34,957 bases of DNA from an uncultured Chelatococcus sp. (GTDB taxonomy: Bacteria > Pseudomonadota > Alphaproteobacteria > Rhizobiales > Beijerinckiaceae), in contig CALMIK010000023.1 of the NCBI GenBank assembly GCA_937863995.1, positions 1-34,957 of the forward strand, written 5' to 3'. Under the pieces are notes generated by a model that made no database searches, had not been told where the DNA came from, and saw only the letters and a program-made list of their open reading frames with translations. Positions within the stretch are counted from its first letter, which is position 1; each line of letters opens with the position of its first letter. Made by a program: the position numbers and the translations under genes. Shown piece after piece: positions 23,855-32,079 of this stretch.

Positions 23855-23990
23855 CGTGATCACGCCGCTGAACCCGCGCCAATCGAACAAGATGCTGTTT
23901 TTGTGCGGATTGGCATTTTACCGCTGGCGTTATGAGGATGTTTTGCTATCATCACGGCAAATATACGGATGTGATCCAAAATCCGTGATG
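23855..23990 (+). promoter_or_regulatory. Repeated CCGTGAT half-sites upstream of repA (candidate operator)
   Basis: The half-site CCGTGAT or its complement occurs as CGTGATCACG (23855-23864, two half-sites abutting), CATCACGG (23950-23957) and CCGTGATG (23983-23990). The last two form an 8-bp inverted repeat with a 25-base spacer directly before the repA start at 24002. RepA proteins of repABC systems repress their own operon, so this is a plausible RepA operator. Confidence 0.5.
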
Positions 23991-24001
23991 GCGGAATAAA
24001 C

Positions 24002-25255
24002 ATGACAACGCTTCAAGTCGCTGCGCGTCCGCCGAGAACGGCAGTCGACGCAACCATCGGCGAGCACGCGCAATTGCTCAGCAGCCAGTTGCAGGCCATG
24101 AGCGATGCGCTGTTTCCGCCCACCTCGCGCAAAACGCTGCGGCGCTTCACGTCGGGCGAGACAGCGCGGCTCATCGGCATCTCCGATTCCACTTTGCGCA
24201 AGCTGTCGCTGGCTGACGAAGGCCCTGCCCCGCAGCTTTCCGGCAACGGGCGCAGGCTCTATTCGCTGGCACAGATCAACGAACTGCGGCAGTTGCTGGC
24301 GGCGAACCTGCGCGGGCATGACCCGCGTGCGCTGTTGCCGCATCGGCGCGACGGCGACCATTTGCAGGTGCTGGCCGTTACCAACTTCAAAGGCGGTTCC
24401 GGCAAAACCACGACCGCGGCGCACCTCGCCCAGTATCTCGCCCTGCATGGCTACCGGGTGCTGGCGGTGGATCTCGATCCGCAGGCCAGCCTTTCGGCGC
24501 TCTTCGGCGTCATGCCGGAGATCGACGTCAAGGCCAACGACACGCTTTATGCGGCGATCCGCTATGACGATGAGGCGCGGCCGCTCAGGGAAGTCATCCG
24601 CAGAACGCATTTCGATGGCCTCGATCTCGTTCCGGGCAATCTTGAGCTCATGGAGTTCGAGCACGACACGCCACGAGCGCTCGCGGCTGGCATGCAGGGC
24701 GTCGAGGGTATTTTTTACACGCGCATCGCGCGCGCGCTCGATGACGTGGCTGACCGCTATGACATTGTCGTCATCGACTGCCCGCCGCATCTCGGATTCC
24801 TGACGTTGAGCGGCTTGTGCGCGGCGACCGCGATGATCGTCACCGTGCATCCGCAGATGCTCGATGTCGCGTCGATGAGCCAGTTCCTGCTTATGACCCA
24901 TGACCTGCTGAGCGTTGTGCGGGGTGTTGGCGCGAGCCTCGATTACGATTTTATCCGCTATCTCGTGACCCGCTACGAGCCGCAGGATGGCCCGCAGACG
25001 AAGGTCGTGGCCCTGCTGCGCAATCTGTTCGGCGATCACGTGCTGACCAGCCCGATGGTCAAGTCGGCGGCTGTGTCTGATGCGGGCCTGACCAAGCAGA
25101 CGCTCTATGAGATCGGACGCGAGAACCTGACGCGCTCGACCTACGACCGCGCCATGGAAGCGCTGGATGCCGTCAATCGTGAGATCGAGGGGCTGGTTCT
25201 GGCTGGATGGGGGCGGGCCCCCGCGCTCCAGGTCGCGGACGGAGGCGGCAGCTGA
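24002..25255 (+). CDS. repA: RepA, plasmid partition ATPase of the RepABC type (ParA)
   Basis: A 417-residue ParA-family ATPase. Residues about 48-100 form the N-terminal helix-turn-helix typical of RepA of repABC replicons (FTSGETARLIGISDSTLRKLS...GRRLYSLAQINELR). The deviant Walker A motif KGGSGKTTTAAHLAQYL begins near residue 130, then VLAVDLDPQASLSALFG, the TLYAAIRYDDEARPLREVI block and VVIDCPPHLGFLTLSGL. The phrase LVPGNLELMEFEHDTPRAL is a RepA hallmark. Role: segregates the replicon by forming ATP-dependent gradients with RepB on parS, and represses its own operon. It follows the initiator gene by 269 bases and precedes repB by 115 bases, with parS in that gap. Confidence 0.94.
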   Translation: MTTLQVAARPPRTAVDATIGEHAQLLSSQLQAMSDALFPPTSRKTLRRFTSGETARLIGISDSTLRKLSLADEGPAPQLSGNGRRLYSLAQINELRQLLAANLRGHDPRALLPHRRDGDHLQVLAVTNFKGGSGKTTTAAHLAQYLALHGYRVLAVDLDPQASLSALFGVMPEIDVKANDTLYAAIRYDDEARPLREVIRRTHFDGLDLVPGNLELMEFEHDTPRALAAGMQGVEGIFYTRIARALDDVADRYDIVVIDCPPHLGFLTLSGLCAATAMIVTVHPQMLDVASMSQFLLMTHDLLSVVRGVGASLDYDFIRYLVTRYEPQDGPQTKVVALLRNLFGDHVLTSPMVKSAAVSDAGLTKQTLYEIGRENLTRSTYDRAMEALDAVNREIEGLVLAGWGRAPALQVADGGGS

Positions 25256-25272
25256 TGGCGCGGGGCGTATGG

Positions 25273-25288
25273 GTTGGGAGCTCCCAAC
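25273..25288. promoter_or_regulatory. parS: parS centromere-like site
   Basis: GTTGGGAGCTCCCAAC, a perfect 16-bp palindrome that fits the rhizobial repABC parS pattern GTT-N4-GC-N4-AAC exactly. It lies between repA and repB, and RepB should bind it. Confidence 0.88.
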
Positions 25289-25370
25289 AGGATGATACGG
25301 CGCGTGGCGCCGCAAGCGGCATTTTTGGGCGGCAACGCCTGCCCGCATTGACGCAATTCCGGAGTTCTCG

Positions 25371-26384
25371 ATGAGCCGCAAGGACACCATCGCCGCGCTG
25401 TTCACCCAGTCGAAAAAGGCTGTTCCCGTCGCTGCCGCCGATTCTGAGCGTGAGCGCGAACGCGTCAAGACCGGGGCTATCTCGGCCATGGGCGCGTCGC
25501 TGCAGCAGCTGACGGAAGGCGCCCGCAATGCCGCGCGTCTGCAGGAGCAGATCGAGGAAGGAACTCTCGTCGTCAGTCTCGATCCGTCCCAGATCGACAG
25601 CGGTATGGTCGCCGACAGGCTGCAGCTCGCGGTCGATCCTTCCTTCGACGCGCTCGTCGCCAGCATGGGGGAAAGCGGCCAGCAGGTGCCGATTCTGGTG
25701 CGCCCCATAGCCGACGCCCCGCGCCGTTACCAGGTGGCCTATGGTCATCGTCGTTTGCGCGCTGCGCGGCAGCTCGGTATCGCTGTCAAGGCGATCGTTC
25801 GCCCGCTCACCGATGCCGAGATGGTTGTCGCCCAGGGCAAGGAAAACCTCGAGCGCCGCGATCTTTCCTACATCGAAAAGGCGATATTCGCGCGCAGGCT
25901 GGAAGATGCCGGCTTCGATCGCGCGACCATTATCGCGGCGCTTTCATCCGACAAGGCCGATGTCAGCCGCTACATTTCCGTGGCGCGGCTCATTCCCGAT
26001 GCGCTGGCCCAGGCAATCGGACCGGCGGACCGCATTGGGCGCGCGCGCTGGCTGGTTCTGGCCGACAACCTGCAACGGCCCGGTGCAGCGAAGCGGGCCG
26101 AGGCCGTGCCCGAGCAGGCTGCCTTTGCGAAGGCGGACAGCAACGCCCGGTTCGCGCTCGTGCTCAAGGCTGTCAGTGAGCCTCAACCCGCAGTGAAAAA
26201 AGCCGCCGTGCGCATCTGGCACGACCCTGAGGGGCGAAAGGTGCTGCGCATCGAAAGCCGCAAGGATGAAACGGCGCTCGTCGTTGACGATGCGCTGGCG
26301 CCGGATTTCGGCGAGTTCCTGCTCGGCGAAATCGAGGCGTTATACCAGCGCTATCGGCAGGCCCAATTCGGGCAGCGCGACTGA
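25371..26384 (+). CDS. repB: RepB, parS-binding partition protein of the RepABC type (ParB)
   Basis: A 337-residue ParB-family protein. The start MSRKDTIAALFTQSKKAVP and VKTGAISAMGASLQQL are typical of RepB. The ParB nuclease-like core spans about 60-160, with VPILVRPIADAPRRYQVAYGHRRLRAARQLG and GKENLERRDLSYIEKAIFARRLEDAGF. A helix-turn-helix follows (RATIIAALSSDKADVSRYISVARLIP), then a variable C-terminal dimerisation part. It loads on the parS palindrome 83 bases upstream. In repABC replicons repC comes next; here it is absent, and a bidirectional hairpin and an unrelated minus-strand gene follow. Confidence 0.94.
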   Translation: MSRKDTIAALFTQSKKAVPVAAADSERERERVKTGAISAMGASLQQLTEGARNAARLQEQIEEGTLVVSLDPSQIDSGMVADRLQLAVDPSFDALVASMGESGQQVPILVRPIADAPRRYQVAYGHRRLRAARQLGIAVKAIVRPLTDAEMVVAQGKENLERRDLSYIEKAIFARRLEDAGFDRATIIAALSSDKADVSRYISVARLIPDALAQAIGPADRIGRARWLVLADNLQRPGAAKRAEAVPEQAAFAKADSNARFALVLKAVSEPQPAVKKAAVRIWHDPEGRKVLRIESRKDETALVVDDALAPDFGEFLLGEIEALYQRYRQAQFGQRD

Positions 26385-26434
26385 CTTTTCTTCGTCAGTT
26401 AGACGATTGATTTTAATTCAACTCGCAGCCTAAG

Positions 26435-26461
26435 CGGAACGTATAATGCTATTACGTTCCG
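26435..26461. terminator. Bidirectional terminator between repB and the esterase gene
   Basis: CGGAACGTA (26435-26443) and its complement TACGTTCCG (26453-26461) form a perfect 9-bp stem with a nine-base loop. It is 50 bases after the repB stop and 16 bases from the stop of the minus-strand esterase gene. Confidence 0.65.
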
Positions 26462-26477
26462 TCATCCGAGCGTGTTC

Positions 26478-27353
26478 TCACATGTTGTGGAGGACAGCCG
26501 CGCCGTCCCAAAGCGCAAAGCGCAAGCCGTGGCTTATTCCCACTATGGCGGACGACGAATGGTCCTCGCCCGGCAGTTCATCGAAGCGCACGATCAAGGG
26601 CTGTGCCTGATTAAGCTGCCGCGCGAGACCGTGCGCCTTGTCACGCATGGCGCGGGACTGGCGGCGGGCGAGAACCTTGTCGGGATCGGGCAGCTCCACC
26701 TGCCATGGCGCCAGCGTCTCCTCGAATGCACCGACCGTGATCATCGCCCGGCGGGGTGGCAGCCCCTTCGGCAGCCGCGCGGAGAGCGTCGCCGCCTGTT
26801 CGAGCAGCCAGGGCTCGTCCGCCCACACGGAGGGACTGATGGCAATGTAGCTCTCGAAGGTTGCCGGGTTTTCGAGCAGCCGCGACAGCACGTAGCCACC
26901 ACCGAGCGAATGGCCGATCAGGGCATGCCGGGACGGGTCGATCGGCGCCTCCCGGGCGGCGAGCGGCCGCACGACGTCATCGATGAGGCGCGTCAGCGCT
27001 GCCGCACCGCCGGCGATCCGGGCTCCGGGCTGCTCGGGATGGGGAATTTCGCGGGCGAAATCGTGCCGGCGGCGGGCGGTATCGTAGGCGTCGTCGGTGT
27101 CGTGGCCGATGCCGACGACGACTGCGGGCGCGATGCCGGTCGATGCCTGACGGCGCGCGCGCATGCGCAACGACTCGACGGTGCTCATGAAGGTGGCGTT
27201 GGCGTCGAGCAGGAAGACTGCCGGATATCCGGTTGCTGGCGGCGGCTGTTCCGGCAGGGCGGTGAAGATGCGATAGCGTGAGCCGTCGAACGGGGAGCGG
27301 ATGACGCGCATGTGCGCCCCCGGAAGGAAGAGCGGCTGCGGATCTGCGTTCAT
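26478..27353 (-). CDS. Alpha/beta hydrolase of the siderophore esterase group (IroE/Fes/BesA-like)
   Basis: A 291-residue esterase of the esterase-D/Fes fold. ATG 27353 is taken as start since the open frame upstream begins only with TTG. The opening (FDGSRYRIFTALPE, YPAVFLLDANATF) and VVVGIGHDTDDAYDTARRRHDF match the IroE/BesA pattern. The nucleophile is Ser149 in GHSLGGGYVLSRLL, and SPSVWADEPWLL and a late His in GEDHSS complete the active site. There is no signal peptide, so it should act in the cytoplasm. Enzymes of this group cut the trilactone of ferric enterobactin-like siderophores to release iron, which fits the catecholate operon 14 kb away; specificity is inferred. Confidence 0.85.
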   Translation of the reverse strand: MNADPQPLFLPGAHMRVIRSPFDGSRYRIFTALPEQPPPATGYPAVFLLDANATFMSTVESLRMRARRQASTGIAPAVVVGIGHDTDDAYDTARRRHDFAREIPHPEQPGARIAGGAAALTRLIDDVVRPLAAREAPIDPSRHALIGHSLGGGYVLSRLLENPATFESYIAISPSVWADEPWLLEQAATLSARLPKGLPPRRAMITVGAFEETLAPWQVELPDPDKVLARRQSRAMRDKAHGLARQLNQAQPLIVRFDELPGEDHSSSAIVGISHGLRFALWDGAAVLHNM

Positions 27354-27573
27354 GTCCGGTCCGTTGAGAGAGTGGAGCAAGGAGTGGTTGCACGCGCGGC
27401 AAGTAGCGCCGCTCTGCTGTCACGGGCTTATCCTTACACCATGTCGCGCCCGAATGGCAGGGTGCGACAGCAGCAGGCGGCAGCGCTCCGCCCCCGGACA
27501 TCCGGTCCGTGTTCAGTCCCGATGCAAGGTTGAGCGAGCGCCGATCCGGGCGCAACTGTCGAGATCAGGCCGG

Positions 27574-28740
27574 TCAGCTGTCGTTCCGATCGCCGGCAAA
27601 GACGCCTATGTCGAACTGAACCCGGCGCTGCGGCTTCCCGTGCAGCTCTTCTGCTCGGTCCTGCTTCAGGCAGGATTTCGGCTTCACGTCGTCCGTCTGT
27701 AGGACTATGTCCGAGACCTGCAAGGGGGCATCGGCGACATCCACGGGAGCAGCCTGCTGAGGCAGGCGAACGCCAATATGCGCCGCGATTTTCTCCAGCG
27801 ACGCCAGGGCTTCACGCGCTTTCCTGCACCGCGCTTCCAACGCGCTCATGTGCTGTCGCGCCTGGCGGATGGAACGGGTCATTCCGTCAACGTTTGCGAT
27901 GCGGATCCTTCGCGTCGTCCGATGCCTCTCCCGGAATGACTGCAAGACAGCCGGACTAAGCTCCGCTTTCAGGGCCGTCAGCGTTTCAGTAGACAGTTTC
28001 GACGACTCCAGAATGCCGCGTGTCTCCTCCAGATGCCACCTTTCAGCCAGTTCCTGCTCCTGCTGCATGGCAAGATGCTCCTCAACCAGCTTGCACTCGG
28101 CCCCGTCCGTGACCAGCCAGTGCCTCATCTGCCGGCGGATGTCACCTGGTTCCAGTGCGGTGAACAGGCGCTCCATCGCCATGAGATCCGAGGCCTCCAG
28201 CGCGGATCGGTTACCGAGCCACGCGTCCTCGTCATAGATTTCCGTCAGTTGCTGGAGAGCTTTCGCCTTGATGTCCAAGTAGTGATCGCAGATGCCGTGA
28301 TCGTCGGCTCCGCCGAAATGCCGGACAGGATCGAAGCCCATGAGGAAATTGTGGATTTGATGAAATAGGGTCTTCCTGACATCGACGTTGTCGCCGCGGA
28401 ACCAGCGAACGAGCCTGCCGAACAGGCTGATGTTCGTCGTGGTCACGGTCACGTTGGCGGCGGGCGCCTGTCCGTGGCGAATGCCAGCAGCTGGCGGCGA
28501 TATGTTGGCCGCGACCGCAATGTCGACGATGAACTGATCAACCGGCCCGGAAATTCCCACTGCGAGCCGAAGTGCATTGAAGATTTCCCGGGGAGTGGTG
28601 GCGGCAACGGGCGGGAGGTTTCCAGGGCCCGCACCGATGGACGATCCGCCGGCTATCGACGCTTCGGTGCTCCGGTCTTGTCCAGATGAAAAGGAGATGG
28701 TGCCTGAAGACATGGCCGATGGCTGCAATGATGTCATCAT
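27574..28740 (-). CDS. Orphan coiled-coil protein with SxLK...RVxF C-terminus
   Basis: A 388-residue protein that I do not recognise. ATG 28740 is the first Met after a good promoter (28751-28779); the next codon is also ATG. Residues 1-45 are Ser/Thr/Gly-rich and low in charge, as in type III secretion signals. Residues about 51-120 include NISLFGRLVRWFRGDN, loosely like the RSWFQRLL block of the proteins at 886 and 1844. Residues 120-240 are helical with HFGGADDHGICDHYLD, and about 285-322 are a coiled coil. The C-terminus has SCLK (356-359) and RRVQFD (372-377), in the order and spacing of eukaryotic PP1-docking SILK and RVxF motifs. No enzyme signature is seen. The 220 bases between its stop and the esterase start hold nothing recognisable. 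Confidence 0.7.
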   Translation of the reverse strand: MMTSLQPSAMSSGTISFSSGQDRSTEASIAGGSSIGAGPGNLPPVAATTPREIFNALRLAVGISGPVDQFIVDIAVAANISPPAAGIRHGQAPAANVTVTTTNISLFGRLVRWFRGDNVDVRKTLFHQIHNFLMGFDPVRHFGGADDHGICDHYLDIKAKALQQLTEIYDEDAWLGNRSALEASDLMAMERLFTALEPGDIRRQMRHWLVTDGAECKLVEEHLAMQQEQELAERWHLEETRGILESSKLSTETLTALKAELSPAVLQSFRERHRTTRRIRIANVDGMTRSIRQARQHMSALEARCRKAREALASLEKIAAHIGVRLPQQAAPVDVADAPLQVSDIVLQTDDVKPKSCLKQDRAEELHGKPQRRVQFDIGVFAGDRNDS

Positions 28741-28750
28741 AAACTCATGA

Positions 28751-28779
28751 AAAATAATTCTAAAACATAATGGCGTCAA
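28751..28779 (-). promoter_or_regulatory. Sigma-70 promoter of the orphan coiled-coil gene
   Basis: On the minus strand, TTGACG (28779-28774), 17 bases, then TATTTT (28756-28751), in an AT-rich stretch just before the ATG at 28740. With only 10 bases to the start codon the mRNA leader would be nearly absent, or initiation uses an internal Met. Confidence 0.5.
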
Positions 28780-28841
28780 GTTAGGACAATTTGCGGGAAA
28801 AAGCAATGCAAGGGTGTCGGCCGGTCTGCGATGGCGCCCGC

Positions 28842-29873
28842 TTACCTTTCCGTCAACTTCAGCTCTATGCGCCGGTTGCGCCTGAATGCTTCCTCGTTGT
28901 CGGCCACATCGAGCGGCTGGAACTCCGCGAAGCCCGCGGCCAGCAGGCGCTGGGGCGGCAGGCCGCGCGACTGCAGGTAGCGCACCACGGCAATCGCGCG
29001 GGCCGCCGACAGCTCCCAGTTGGAGCGGAACGCGCCCGTGCCCGAGAGAGGCCGCCGGTCGGTGTGGCCGTCGACGCGCAGCACCCACGGGATGTCGGGC
29101 GGTATTTCCTCGGTGAGCTCGGTCAGCGCCTGCGCCACCTTGTCGAGCTCCCGCTGGCCTTCGGGCAACAATTCAGCCGCGCCGGTGTCGAAAAACACCT
29201 CCGACTGGAACACGAAACGATCGCCGACGATGCGGATATCCTGCCGCTCGCCGAGGACCTGCCGCAGCCTGCCAAAGAAATCGGAACGGTAGCGCGCCAG
29301 CTCCTGCACGCGCTGGGCCAGCGCCACGTTGAGGCGGCTGCCGAGATCGGCGATACGCTCTTGCGATTCGCGGTCGCGCGCCTCGGAGGCCAGGAGCGCG
29401 TCCTCCAGCGCAGCGAGCTGGCGGCGTAGCGCCGCCAACTGCTGATTGAGGAGTTCGACCTGCGCCAGCGCCCGGGCGGAAACCTCCCGCTCTCCGGCAA
29501 GGGCAGCCGACAGGCGTCCCGTTTCGGCGGAGGCAGACGAGCTCGCATCCGTGCCGACGTCGAGCAGGCCCTGAAGCCGCGCCTGCTCGGATGCACTCGC
29601 CTGCAGCGTGCTCTGCAGTGCGGCGAGGTTGTCCTCCAGCCCCTTGTTGTCGGCGCGCGCCAACGCGAGCAGGTCGGTGAGTTCGGCGATCTGCTGGTTA
29701 AGGCGGCGCAGAGCCTCGTCCTTGCCGGTCAGCTCCTGGGACAGGTAAAACTGCGCCAGCACAAAAACCGACAGCAGAAAGACGATCGACAGCACCAACG
29801 TCGACAGGGCGTCTACGAAGCCCGGCCAGTAGTCGATGCGTCGTCCTGCGCGGCGCGCGCGCGACAGGGCCAT
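28842..29873 (-). CDS. OmpA/MotB-type peptidoglycan-binding protein
   Basis: A 343-residue inner-membrane protein. One transmembrane helix at about 18-44 (PGFVDALSTLVLSIVFLLSVFVLAQFYL) with a short basic cytoplasmic N-terminus is followed by a long coiled coil (about 50-200). The OmpA C-terminal domain runs from about 215 to the end (VFFDTGAAELLPEG, VDGHTDRRPL, NWELSAARAIAVVRYLQSRGL, RRNRRIELKLTER), which binds peptidoglycan. The single anchor plus OmpA domain is the MotB layout. The partner MotA/ExbB-like gene ends two bases upstream, so the two form a likely stator-like pair. Peritrichous flagellar genes are absent here, and this pair is a common chromosomal gene couple in Hyphomicrobiales. 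Confidence 0.88.
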   Translation of the reverse strand: MALSRARRAGRRIDYWPGFVDALSTLVLSIVFLLSVFVLAQFYLSQELTGKDEALRRLNQQIAELTDLLALARADNKGLEDNLAALQSTLQASASEQARLQGLLDVGTDASSSASAETGRLSAALAGEREVSARALAQVELLNQQLAALRRQLAALEDALLASEARDRESQERIADLGSRLNVALAQRVQELARYRSDFFGRLRQVLGERQDIRIVGDRFVFQSEVFFDTGAAELLPEGQRELDKVAQALTELTEEIPPDIPWVLRVDGHTDRRPLSGTGAFRSNWELSAARAIAVVRYLQSRGLPPQRLLAAGFAEFQPLDVADNEEAFRRNRRIELKLTER

Positions 29874-29875
29874 GG

Positions 29876-30925
29876 TTACTCGACCCGCGAGGAAGGGGCG
29901 GGAGGCGCTGCCGCGACACGCTCGAGCGCGCGGCGGATTTCCTCCTGCTGGCCAGCCTGCGCCTCGACCCAGTCGCGGATGAGCTGCTGTTCGCTGCGCA
30001 TGTGCGCGACGAGCGACTGGATGCCTTCCGCGAGATTGGCCAGCGCCTGCGTGGCGGCGCGGTTGCTGTGGTTCTCGCTCACCAGCGCGGAGAGCTTGTC
30101 GAGCGCGTGGGTAATTTCCGTGGTGCCCGCGCCGGTGATGGCGGCGGACGCAACGGAAGCAGCGACTGGCGGCGTGTCGGAAACGGCGCGGGCAAGCAGG
30201 TCTTCCAGCTCGGTGTAGAAGCGGTTTTGCGCCTGCCCGGTCTGCAGGTCGAGGAAACCGAGCACCAGCGAACCCGCGAGCCCGAACAGCGACGACGAGA
30301 ATGAAATGCCCATGCCAGACAGCGGCGCGGCAAGGCCGGTCTTGAGATCGTCGAACAGCACGCCGGAATCGCCATCGGTGCGCAAGGTGCCGATGACGCT
30401 GCCGATGGAGCTGACGGTCTCCAGCAGGCCCCAGAACGTGCCGAGCAGGCCGAGGAAAACGAGAAGCCCGGCGAGGTAGCGGCCGATGTCGCGGCTTTCG
30501 TCCAGCCGCGCGGCGAGGGAGTCGAGCAGCGCGCGCACGGTCAGCGCCGGGGCGGAGGCGCGTTCTAGCCGGTCGCCGAAGATGGCGGCCATGGGCGCAA
30601 GCAGCACAGGCGGGGGCGCGATGGCAAGCCCTTCCCCGGTGAGCTGCGAGGCATTCACCCAGTTGACCTCGCGGAACAGCTGCCAGATTTCACGTATCGC
30701 CAGCACGATGCCGACGACCAGCACGCCGACGATGAGCCCGTTGAGTCCCGGATTGGCCATGAACGCCTCGACGATGCGCCGTTGCAGCACCAGCACGAGG
30801 AAACCGATCAGCACGAGAAACACCGCCGCGCGAATGAGATAGAGGCGCGGCGCGGACAGTTTGGGGGCGGCAGGCGTCCCGGGGGCGGCAAGCGTCATCG
30901 TTTCGATCCGAGCCTCATGGTCCAT
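29876..30925 (-). CDS. MotA/TolQ/ExbB-type proton channel protein
   Basis: A 349-residue membrane protein with four hydrophobic helices: about 27-47, 60-82, 148-172 (YLAGLLVFLGLLGTFWGLLETV) and 205-228 (GMGISFSSSLFGLAGSLVLGFL). The last two pairs, with LLGTFWGL and the GL-x-x-PLSGMGISF loop, are the MotA/ExbB signature. The C-terminal part is helical and cytoplasmic. ATG 30925 is the longest start; Met10 (30898) is an alternative. It should assemble with the OmpA/MotB-type protein encoded two bases downstream into an ion-driven stator-like complex; the process it powers is unknown. Confidence 0.86.
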   Translation of the reverse strand: MDHEARIETMTLAAPGTPAAPKLSAPRLYLIRAAVFLVLIGFLVLVLQRRIVEAFMANPGLNGLIVGVLVVGIVLAIREIWQLFREVNWVNASQLTGEGLAIAPPPVLLAPMAAIFGDRLERASAPALTVRALLDSLAARLDESRDIGRYLAGLLVFLGLLGTFWGLLETVSSIGSVIGTLRTDGDSGVLFDDLKTGLAAPLSGMGISFSSSLFGLAGSLVLGFLDLQTGQAQNRFYTELEDLLARAVSDTPPVAASVASAAITGAGTTEITHALDKLSALVSENHSNRAATQALANLAEGIQSLVAHMRSEQQLIRDWVEAQAGQQEEIRRALERVAAAPPAPSSRVE

Positions 30926-31059
30926 GGCCTTGGCGTGCCATGTTGATCCGGGTGCAGGCTACGGTCAAATCGGAAAAACGGCAATGACTATCGCGGTCCG
31001 TTCCGCTTGCGACATTGTCCGCTTGGGGCATTCAGGGCCGGCGCGATACCGGTCTTGCC

Positions 31060-31854
31060 TCAACCGCCGGCCGCGCGCAACACGCCGAGCAGCTCGCGCT
31101 GCACGATCTCGTTGCCGCAGACGATGGAGCCCTTGCCCAGCACGTCGTCGCCGCCGTCGGCATCGGCGATGAAGCCGCCCGCCTCGCGCAGCAGGATGAG
31201 GCCGCCGGCGATGTCCCAGCTTTGCAGGCCGCGCTCCCAGTAGGCGTCGTAACGACCGCAGGCGACATAGGCGATGTCGAGGGCCGCCGCGCCCATGCGG
31301 CGCACGCCCGCGGTACGCACCATCACGCTGGCGAGTTCCTTGATGAAAGTGGCGTGGCCGCTCTTGCCCAGATGCGGAATGCCGGTCGCGATAACGGTGC
31401 TCGAGAGGTCGCGCCGGGCGGAAACCCGGATGCGGCGGTTGTTGAGATAAGCGCCGGCGCCCTTCTCGGCCACGAACAGCTCGTCCTTGATCGGATCGTA
31501 GATGACGCCCGCGACGATCTGTCCCTGGCGCTCCAGCCCGACCGAGACCGCAAAGTGCGGGATGCCGTGCAGGAAGTTCGTCGTGCCGTCGAGCGGGTCG
31601 ACATGCCAGCGGTGGGTGGTGTCGGTGCCTTCGACGACGCCGCCTTCCTCAAGCACGAAGCCGTAGCCGGGGCGCGCTTTTTCAAGCGTCTCGCGCAGCA
31701 CCTTTTCGGCCTTCTTGTCGGCGATGGAGACGAAGTCGCCCGGCCCCTTCAGCGACACCTGCAGCGCCTCGAGCTCGCCGAAATCGCGCTTGAGCGACCG
31801 GGCCGCCTTCATGACGGCGTCGGTCATGACGGTGATGATGGGGGAACGGATCAT
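31060..31854 (-). CDS. suhB: Inositol monophosphatase family protein (SuhB-like)
   Basis: A 264-residue Mg-dependent phosphatase. ATG 31854 gives the usual N-terminus MIRSPIITVMTDAVMKAAR. Metal-binding motifs are complete: the Glu pair in FVLEEGG, DPLDGTTNFLHGIPHFAVSVG, and WDIAGGLILLREAGG near the C-terminus. The family dephosphorylates myo-inositol-1-phosphate and related sugars, and SuhB also acts in rRNA antitermination in enterobacteria. It is preceded by a 225-base gap with hairpins and direct repeats, and followed by the MotA-type gene after 134 bases. Confidence 0.93.
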   Translation of the reverse strand: MIRSPIITVMTDAVMKAARSLKRDFGELEALQVSLKGPGDFVSIADKKAEKVLRETLEKARPGYGFVLEEGGVVEGTDTTHRWHVDPLDGTTNFLHGIPHFAVSVGLERQGQIVAGVIYDPIKDELFVAEKGAGAYLNNRRIRVSARRDLSSTVIATGIPHLGKSGHATFIKELASVMVRTAGVRRMGAAALDIAYVACGRYDAYWERGLQSWDIAGGLILLREAGGFIADADGGDDVLGKGSIVCGNEIVQRELLGVLRAAGG

Positions 31855-31921
31855 GATGGGCGCGCCTTCGTGGACAGGCCGGCCAGGCGCCGGCATGGGG
31901 GACGGATCGTGCAAAGAGCGA

Positions 31922-31940
31922 ATCCCGCCAGAGGCGGGAT
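31922..31940. terminator. Small hairpin between Sel1 and suhB genes
   Basis: ATCCCGCC-AGAG-GCGGGAT-type stem (eight bases on each side, loop AGA). A second, weaker CCGC/GCGG stem follows. It could end the dusA-thiE-Sel1 transcript on the minus strand, but there is no T-run. Confidence 0.4.
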
Positions 31941-32008
31941 GCAGGTTGAATCCGCCGCGAGCGGGATAAGTGAGGGACGTTATCTGCCCGTGACCGGGGA
32001 AAACGTCA

Positions 32009-32037
32009 AGGGCAGTCTTGCACAGGGCAGTCTTGCA
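32009..32037. repeat. Short tandem duplication
   Basis: AGGGCAGTCTTGCA occurs twice with a 15-base period (32009-32022 and 32024-32037), in the non-coding gap between the Sel1 and suhB genes. Probably a slippage duplication. Confidence 0.7.
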
Positions 32038-32079
32038 AGGATCGTCCCGGTTCGGTCCCGGAAATCCGCTTTCAGCAAC

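Noticed and set aside
28440..28460. GGTCACGGTCACG, similar to an iteron core
   Set aside because: Only the core is present, without TTCC arms; it encodes a VTVTTT run.
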